Assembly: GCA_030848705.1 (NCBI GenBank) | Contig: CM061243.1 | Span: forward strand, 101,058,436-101,122,435 | DNA: 64,000 bases | Direction of reading: 5' to 3' | From: Heracleum sosnowskyi | Taxonomy: Eukaryota > Streptophyta > Magnoliopsida > Apiales > Apiaceae | Shown: positions 57,716 to 64,000 of the stretch, piece after piece | Layout: each line of letters starts with the position of its first letter | Position numbering within the stretch: the stretch's first letter is position 1 | Program-made: the position numbers and the translations under genes | The notes under the pieces: model-generated | Database searches by the model: none | The model's input: the letters and a program-made list of their open reading frames with translations, nothing else | What the model was told of the DNA's origin: nothing

Positions 57716-59150
57716 GATATTTTGGGGAAAAGAATAGATTTTGTTAGAAAAAAATGTTTTAGTATAAAAGACAATTAGCTAGTTAATATTTTATATTATT
57801 TTATTATTTATAAAATAGAATAAATGACCGAAAACCAAAAATCAAAATTTTCAATGTTTCGGCTTTAATAATATAGTACTAGCCTATGACCCGTGCAAAA
57901 CACAGACGATTTTAATATTAATTTTGAAATTTACTTTTAGATTTTTTGAGATTTTAATACTTCTAAAAATGCTGCCTTTTTAAAAAGAATTAAAAGTATT
58001 ACTTTAATACTTCAAATCTAAAATAACTTATAGATTTTATAAAAGTTTATTAGCTTAGTCAGCATGTCAGTCAAGATAGCCGTACAAATTATCAATTTAT
58101 TTTGTTGTAATAATATAAATATAAATATAAATATTTTCTAAAAAAATCGTGTTTTTGAATTCTAAATAAAGTATAATTGAAAAGTTTGTAGTTATGTAAT
58201 ATATGTGAGAAAATCGAAAATCAAATTTTTTAATATTTCGACTATTATATAATAGTATAATATAGATATATGTCGTCTGCGATAATTTTAGAAAATGAGA
58301 AATTTTAGTTAGAAAATATAAAAAAGAATATACACTTTGGCTAACAAAGGTAATCGATTAATTATTAGTATTTGCAATATTACTATTTTATGTTACTAAA
58401 TGAAATTGTCTGTGATATTTTGAAAAATGTGAGGTTTTACTTAGGAAAAATTTTAGTTAGAAAATATGAAAAAGAATATACGCTTTGGCAAAAAAAAAAT
58501 AATCGGTTAGTTATTAGTAATTATAAATATTATTATTTTATTTCATTAAATAGAACTACCCGTGATATTTGTGGAAAATGAAAGGTTTTAGTTAGGAAAA
58601 ATAGAAAAGTAAAAATTTTAGTTAGAAAATACATAAGGAATATACACTTTGGCTAAAATAGGTAATTGGTTAGTTATTAACAATTATTATTTTATTATTT
58701 TATTTTAATAAATGAAACTGTCTGTGATATTTTTGGGAAATGAGGGGTTTTAGTAAGGAAAAATAAAAAACTTATATGTTTTAGTTAAAAAAGGTAATTG
58801 CCCGTGATATTTTTGGAAAAGTAAGGAAATTTTTCTGAAAAAATAAAAAAGTAATGTATTTTAGGTGAAAAAGGTAATTTGCTATAAATAATAATATTAT
58901 TATTTAATAATATTTTTTATAAATAAGTAATGGTAATTAAGTAAAAATACGAAGTACAGTTAAATAAGGGCAATTAAGTAAAATCACAACATATCAAAAA
59001 ATATTTAGTATTATATCTAATGACTCTCGTTAATTTAATTTAAAAGATCTAACGGTTAAAGATTGGATAATCAAATTATGGAGTAGCAGACTACAAACCG
59101 ACTACAAAAACTTTTAATATTTCGTCTAATATAATAGTATAGACAAATAG
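57716..59150. repeat. AT-rich degenerate tandem repeats flanking the Tat insertion
   Basis: No gene. A loosely repeated block of about 140-190 bp recurs from about 58270 to 58880: GTGATATTTT-GGAAAA, GGTTTTAGTTAGGAAAAA, TTAGAAAATA, AGAATATACACTTTGGC, GGTAAT, GGTTAGTTATTA, then ATTATTTTATT. Its first bases (CCGTGATATTTTGGGG at 57712) join the left flank of the Tat element. Two TTTCG-CT-TAATATA(A)TAGTA-like motifs (about 57858 and 59115) may bound an unidentified non-autonomous element. Confidence 0.5.
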
Positions 59151-59783
59151 ATTGATGGATTGATTTGTTAAAATTGATATTTCCATTTGATGTATTTTTC
59201 TATAATAACGATTATAGTTAGTCCTCTCGGAAAATATTATGAAATTACTTACAAGTGTGGACAAACGTCACTTTCTGAAAAACAAAAAGGGAATCTTGGG
59301 TGTTTGCACTGATGCATAAAAGAATCTTATTATTAGTTTAGGGTACACAATTGGATATATCTTTTATGGTTAATTGTATAACCTTTTAGTCAACTTATAT
59401 TGTAAAATACGTTGATAGATTAAATACTGTGTATTGAATTTTTAAATATCTTAAGATCAAGGTCTGATTTATCTATTTCTTTTGTTAAAAGACAAGCAAA
59501 TGCCATGTTATGGCTAGAGTTTTTTGTTTACTAAATTGTCAAAACACATTCACGTCTCCTCCTTAGTTGTTGGTGGAATCTCTTTTGTATGATCTTTCTT
59601 ATTAATGAAATCTCATTTTTATTCAAAAAATAAAAAAATAAAATAAAACACATAAACATGTTTAGGTCAATGGTGAAATGTCACCAAATTTGATCTTAAC
59701 GTATTGTATGGGTAAGAATTAGATACTACTTCAGATCTGTATCTATTGCCTACCCATCCATTTCTGGGAAAACAAGAATCAAT
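59151..59783. other. Upstream region of thioesterase gene
   Basis: AT-rich intergenic DNA with A-runs near 59625-59650. No TATA box I would defend; no ORF. Confidence 0.4.
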
Positions 59784-61047
59784 ATGGAGAAACAGTCCAC
59801 AAGTTGCATTTCCCAAGATACAATCATCAAAGAACAGACTCCTGAGCAGATTTCAGAACTCGGTGCTTTTTTACAGAGGATAGGAGTCTCTGACACCATC
59901 CCACTAGATTATGACGTTAAAGATTATTTCTCAAACATCATACGAGGTTTGCTTCAGGTTGTTCATGTCGAAAGCGGCCGCATATCTTACCTACTCCGTG
60001 TCAAACCTGTTGTCACCGTAAACTACTCTGTCTTCACTCTGTTTCTCTTACTCTGCTTTTCTTTTAAAAAAATTGTGTGCCTAAAAATGTTAGTCAGACT
60101 TGTCTATGTGTATACCAGCTCTCTTAACATGCATTTGATGTTTCCTTGTTATGTAAATTATGCTTGCTTGATTATGTAAATGCTCCATCGCTTGAAAATC
60201 TATTTTAGTGTCGATAAAAACCCTAGTGTTGATATGCTAGAGATTGATATTTTTCTATAGTAACGGAGTTTTGATAACATGTTAAGTTACCATGAACTAG
60301 GGTAAATTACGAGCTCTATAAGGTTTGAGCTCTGGTAGACTGATATCGAGTTAAGGTCATGAACATGACTTGATGTTTTATCATGTTTATGTTAATACTG
60401 AAACACATTTTTCAACTCTCCATTGTTTTTTTCGGGAAAAGAATGGACCAAGTATGGCAAAATTTGTACATATTGAAGTTATCACTTTGACTCGTGAATG
60501 CCTATGCCATATGCATTTATAGTATCTTTGAGTTTTTGTTAAATTGAAGTAGCATTGCTTACAGATTAGTCTTTCCTCCTTTTAATTTGCTCGTAAATTA
60601 AACAGTTTGAACTTTGAATTTTTTTGTTGGTTTCATTTTACTCAAGTTTTGTTAGAAGATAATTCTTTTTCTGAATGGGGGTTTAGAATGTGTACGGAGG
60701 ATTGCATGGTGGGGCGTTAGCATCTGTTGCAGAGATGGTTGCAGTAGATTGTGCACGAACTGTTGTAGGCAAAGAAAAAGAACTTTTTCTTGGAGAATTA
60801 AGCAATTCTTACCTCTCTTCTGCACCACGCAATGTAAGTTTGTCAAATTTAAGTATTCAGACTCTTGATTGTTTTAATTTTATTCTTTATTCTAAATCTG
60901 CAGGCGGAGGTGGTAGTTGACGCCTCTGTTGTAAGGAGTGGAAGGAATTTAACTGTAGTTGCAGTTGAGTTCAAAATGAAGAAATCTGACAAGCTGGTCT
61001 ATACATCTCGCGCTACGTTCTATAATATGCCAGTTGCAAGTCTATGA
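59784..61047 (+). CDS. Hotdog-fold acyl-CoA thioesterase-like protein, three exons
   Basis: Exon 1 is 59784-60017, exon 2 is 60687-60833 and exon 3 is 60904-61047 (stop TGA 61045-61047). All junctions are GT-AG in phase 0, giving 174 aa, which is the usual size for plant 4HBT/PaaI-type single-hotdog thioesterases. Exon 1 carries the less conserved N-terminus and the first strands (VVHVESGRISYLLRVKPVVT). Exon 2 starts at the active-site helix NVYGGLHGGALASVAEMVAVDCA, where the HGG and the following acidic residue are expected to bind and hydrolyse the acyl thioester. Exon 3 ends with VAVEFKMKKSDKLVYTSRAT and FYNMPVASL. Relatives act on acyl-CoA or acyl-ACP thioesters; the exact substrate and compartment are not visible, and no clear targeting signal is seen. 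An intron-retaining reading would stop at 60179. Confidence 0.85.
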
Positions 61048-61849
61048 GTATTACGGAAACTTAGGTTAGATCATGTTCATCATCCATACAGAAATAGGTG
61101 CCAGCTTAAGGCGAGGAAGATGAATATGTAACACTTGAGAGAAACATAATTAGCCGTTTGACTAGATAATGAAGCCACTACAAAATCAGTGCCCGGACAA
61201 AGGCCAAATACTTTGTAAGAGTTTATTTTTATCGCTTCTAAAGAGTTGGTAAACCTATTTTAATTCTTTCTTATTAAAGGTGTGCTTAACTTCTTTGCCT
61301 GTGAATTGTCGACCTTTATATTGATAGAGGTGACAGTCATCTTCACAGATTGGTCTTATATTGCATCATGATCCGGGTGTTAATTTCTAAAGATAATTTG
61401 GGAGACCGGTGTTAGGACTGTGCCCGTGTTCAAAATTAGCTTTAGGGGCACTGCCAAATTAGGTTAACCCTATATCCGAGCAGAATTGTAACAACTTTAA
61501 CCTTCATTTGTTAATAAAATTATGAGCGTCTTCAATTTTGGTAGCAAAACTCTCTTGATTCTTAGGGTGAAACAGGCTGTTGACAATTTTAAGTTCAGTT
61601 GTTGATAAAAACCAAGAAACAAAGTAGTAAAAAAAACATATGTGGTTACATACTTGCATTCTACCCTGGTGTGTAGACAAGAACAGAAACTGTATCTAAT
61701 TTAGATACAACAGAGTCACTCCTAAAATTATTACAAGCAAAACATAGGCGGTCACAATCTGTTTCACTTGGTCTGCAAACAAGAACAGGAACTGCTGCCC
61801 AAGTGGCTCAAAACTACCAGGTTTAATCCACATCCAGATACACTCCTCT
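61048..61849. other. Convergent 3' ends of thioesterase and HEI10
   Basis: No coding sequence. It should hold both 3' UTRs. AATAAAATT near 61514 is a candidate poly(A) signal for the + gene; for HEI10 none was identified with confidence. Confidence 0.45.
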
Positions 61850-62970
61850 TTACAGCCTGAAAAGAAAAGTAAAGATCTGGTGATGGTACAGAAACCATGC
61901 AACATACAAGCAAATTTTGTTCAGAGCTTACGTAAACATTTGAGGCCGACTTGGGGAGAGTTGAGGTCGCTTTATTGGTGAAATAATGAGATTTCTTAAA
62001 GTCATTGATGGGTTCCCTGCTCCTGCTGCTGCTCCAGATCTTGCTCCAGCACCAAACGCTGTACGATTAATACCTCTTCTGTTGCTGAAATCAGTTGGCC
62101 CAGCTGATTGTTTCACAGGCGAGCCAGCGGAAACATCAAAGGGACCAGAATTAGAACTATTCTGTCTCGCTGCTGAAGGCCATATATCCTCTCGAGGTCC
62201 TGGAGTATCAGGAGTGTAAGCCGGCCAATCTGCAAAAATTAAATCAACCAGTTCCTTTTTTTTTTCTGCAAGTATACAACCAGTGCTAACTAAAAAATTC
62301 ATGCTTATTAACTATAGTACAATAGAGCTTTGAAACATTTAGTACATGCTTTCAAAATGTTCAGAGATTAATTAGGCAAAAAAAAAACCGAGATTACTAA
62401 AGACAAGTTCTGTAGACCATATGAACTAAAGAAGGACAAAATTAGTAACCTTTTTTGAAAGGATCTCTATTAGGCATCATGTTAGCTGTACTTGCAAACA
62501 AATGAGGTTCAATTCCAGGGTAGAAACTGTTTGCAGGTTGAATTGCCGTACTTTTGATTGACTCATACTCGCATCTTAGCTGATCATACATTTCATCAAG
62601 CTTTCTTTTTTGCCTGGTGGTAGAAATTAACCGACCATGCCAAGAGGTGATCAATTGCCAAGAAAAATAGAAAGATTAAGTTGACATTTGAAGTTTTAAC
62701 AATCTTGGAAAAGAACTGAAAAGAGCACTAACCTGGACTTTTCAGAAAACTTTTCCTGAAGTTCTTGCTTGTCTTTGGATAAACTCTCCATTTCTTGTTC
62801 CAGTTTCTGATATGCAGTGTGCACTTGCTCCAGTTTTTCTGTGAATTTTCCTTGCATTGCCTCACATTTTTGTCGGCACTGAGCCACTATTCTTCTGTTC
62901 ATCTTAAATTGCATCTCCAGTTCCTTCTGCCCAGCGTAGAACATTACACTTCTGTATGCACTTTTCATCA
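61850..62970 (-). CDS. HEI10: HEI10-type meiotic E3 ligase, C-terminal four exons
   Basis: The exons on the - strand are 62733-62970, 62450-62613, 61932-62229 and 61850-61856 (last codons split by an intron; stop TAA 61850-61852). All have GT-AG borders and consistent phases. Residues encoded (MKSAYRSVMFYAGQKELEM, RIVAQCRQKCEAMQGKFTEK, KDKQELQEKFSEKSR, QKRKLDEMYDQLRCEYES, TLRNLIISPIKRPQLSPSR, then PQMFTL) match plant HEI10 from its coiled coil to its C-terminus. HEI10 is a RING-type protein of the synaptonemal complex that marks and limits crossover sites in meiosis. The RING-encoding 5' exons are not found up to 64000; they may lie beyond the window. Compared with homologues as I recall them, about seven residues between AYQK and LEQEME are absent and one Arg is duplicated (MNRRIV). 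The exact acceptor at 62970 is inferred. Confidence 0.85.
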
Positions 62971-63355
62971 CTTGTTTTGTACTATCAAAGAAAGGTGACA
63001 AGTTGATATTGTATCCTATACTTGCAATAATTTACATGTAAGTATTTCTATCCTTCTCCAAGTTGGAACAAAATGCCTATGTTATATATACACATGATAG
63101 ACACCTTTTATACTTTTATAAACATATGTGCGATGTAAACTAAAGGTTACTTCCAGAAAAAGTCACTTCTGATCACACTCATACCATATCATGAGATTCT
63201 CTGCTTCTTCAAGAATGTTGATAAACTTCAGTCGGTAGGTTTTAACTTTGTGTATTCAGTTGTTGAATTTTTTTTAAATGATAGAAAAAGTATAACCATT
63301 AGGTTCAGATAATTTATATGACCACCAGGATCTTGAGAGATTTTATACTTGACAG
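62971..63355 (-). other. HEI10 intron or upstream flank
   Basis: Non-coding on present evidence. A short - strand stretch near 63185-63250 reads open (KFINILEEAENLMIWYE) but matches nothing I know in HEI10 and has no clear splice sites. Confidence 0.4.
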
Positions 63356-63652
63356 TGTTGAATATCTATGATTCAAATTTAAAATAAAATTAGTTATCTT
63401 TAGATTTTAAATAAATTCTATTATTTAGGAATTAGTTATAGATTTTAGATGAGAGATTTGTGGATGTTTTGTTGAGTGATAATTAGGGTTACCAGTTTTA
63501 TATGTGTATTTGTTTGATATGCACCTATATAAAGGCTTACGGATGTATTTCATTTTATGGAAGTAATATGAATAAAACACTTTTGTTTTGTTACTTTTTA
63601 AATACTTTTTCATTATATTTATTTTACATTTATCAATTATAAAATTCTAACA
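63356..63652 (+). repeat. 5' LTR of an LTR retrotransposon entering at the right edge
   Basis: It starts TGTTGAATATC and ends ATTCTAACA, immediately followed by the initiator tRNA-Met PBS TGGTATCAGAGC (63653-63664). A TATA-type box TATATAAAG lies at 63526-63534. About 297 bp. The 3' partner and TSD are outside the window. Confidence 0.75.
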
Positions 63653-64000
63653 TGGTATCAGAGCTTAAATGATCTTAAGGGATCTGTGAGTGAAGTAAGA
63701 GATTCAAGTTTGTGGAAGATTGAATTTGAGAGGGAGATGCAACCTCTTGAAAACAATCCAACACTAAATCAAATCAAGATTTTTGAAGATGAGTCAATCA
63801 AAGTTTCAGAGGAAGAACGTGAAGGAGGGTCAAGAGAATAGGTACATTTGAAAATGTTTATGGAGAGAAGTGCTCCATGTGATATTGGTGAGAAGTGCAC
63901 CAAGTTTGGAGAGAAGTGCTCCATGTGATACGGGTGAGAAGTGCAACTTGAAAAGTTTTGTGGAGAGAAGTGCTCCAGGGGTGTTGGTGAGAAGTGCATC
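63653..64000 (+). mobile_element. Internal start of LTR retrotransposon, with repeats
   Basis: After the PBS a short open frame from about 63739 to 63840 (QPLENNPTLNQIKIFEDESI) ends at TAG. From 63862 a repeat of 46-54 bp begins (starts at 63862, 63908 and 63962), each with GGAGAGAAGTGCTCC followed by GTGAGAAGTGCA. The element is probably copia-like by its PBS and LTR size, but no enzyme domain is inside the window. Confidence 0.6.

Noticed and set aside
63185..63250. Possible extra HEI10 exon on the - strand
   Set aside because: No similarity to HEI10 and no usable splice borders by inspection.

Overview
The window is from a large, repeat-rich flowering-plant (eudicot-type) nuclear genome. 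The evidence is intron-containing plant genes at the right end (a hotdog-fold thioesterase and the meiotic E3 ligase HEI10) and plant-specific LTR-retrotransposon lineages everywhere else. I cannot name the species. No rRNA, tRNA, CRISPR or bacterial feature was found.

Layout, left to right. (1) 1-5039: a decayed Ty1/copia element on the + strand, entering the window inside its 5' LTR. (2) 5040-5442: AT-rich host DNA with a short tandem repeat. (3) 5448-57710: one Ty3/gypsy Tat-clade element on the - strand, with 504-bp LTRs and target-site duplication (TSD) TCCGT, swollen to 52 kb by nested insertions. (4) Inside it, in the third exon of its antisense ORF, a Ty1/copia SIRE-type element (9080-50932, - strand, 545-bp LTRs, TSD TGATG). 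(5) Inside the SIRE third ORF, two further insertions 296 bp apart: an Athila-like non-autonomous element (12040-18702, - strand, 1350-bp LTRs, TSD ATAGT) and a Tekay/Del-like chromovirus array (18999-42382, + strand, TSD TTAGA). The array has the structure LTR-internal-LTR-internal-LTR with a 9362-bp period and 4660-bp LTRs. (6) 57716-59783: AT-rich degenerate tandem repeats, the same family as the left flank of the Tat element. (7) 59784-61047 (+): a three-exon thioesterase gene. (8) 61850-62970 (-): the last four exons of HEI10, convergent with it. (9) 63356-64000: the 5' LTR and start of another LTR retrotransposon, upstream of the visible HEI10 exons.

All four nested layers were resolved by LTR ends (TG...CA), matching 5-bp TSDs, primer-binding sites and reading-frame continuity across the insertion points. 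LTR-LTR differences counted by eye fall in the order nesting demands: Tat about 13/504, SIRE 2/545, Athila-like 3/1350, Tekay array about 3/4660.

The strongest oddities are: the three-LTR/two-internal tandem array with a single pair of TSDs; an intron-containing antisense gene in the Tat element, split by SIRE; a dispersed octamer (CAGAGTTT/AAACTCTG) packed into SIRE coding, non-coding and LTR sequence, including a 24-bp perfect palindrome; and a dispersed TTCGACCTCG-type motif in the Tat 3' region. No functional system unrelated to transposable elements was found in the nested block.
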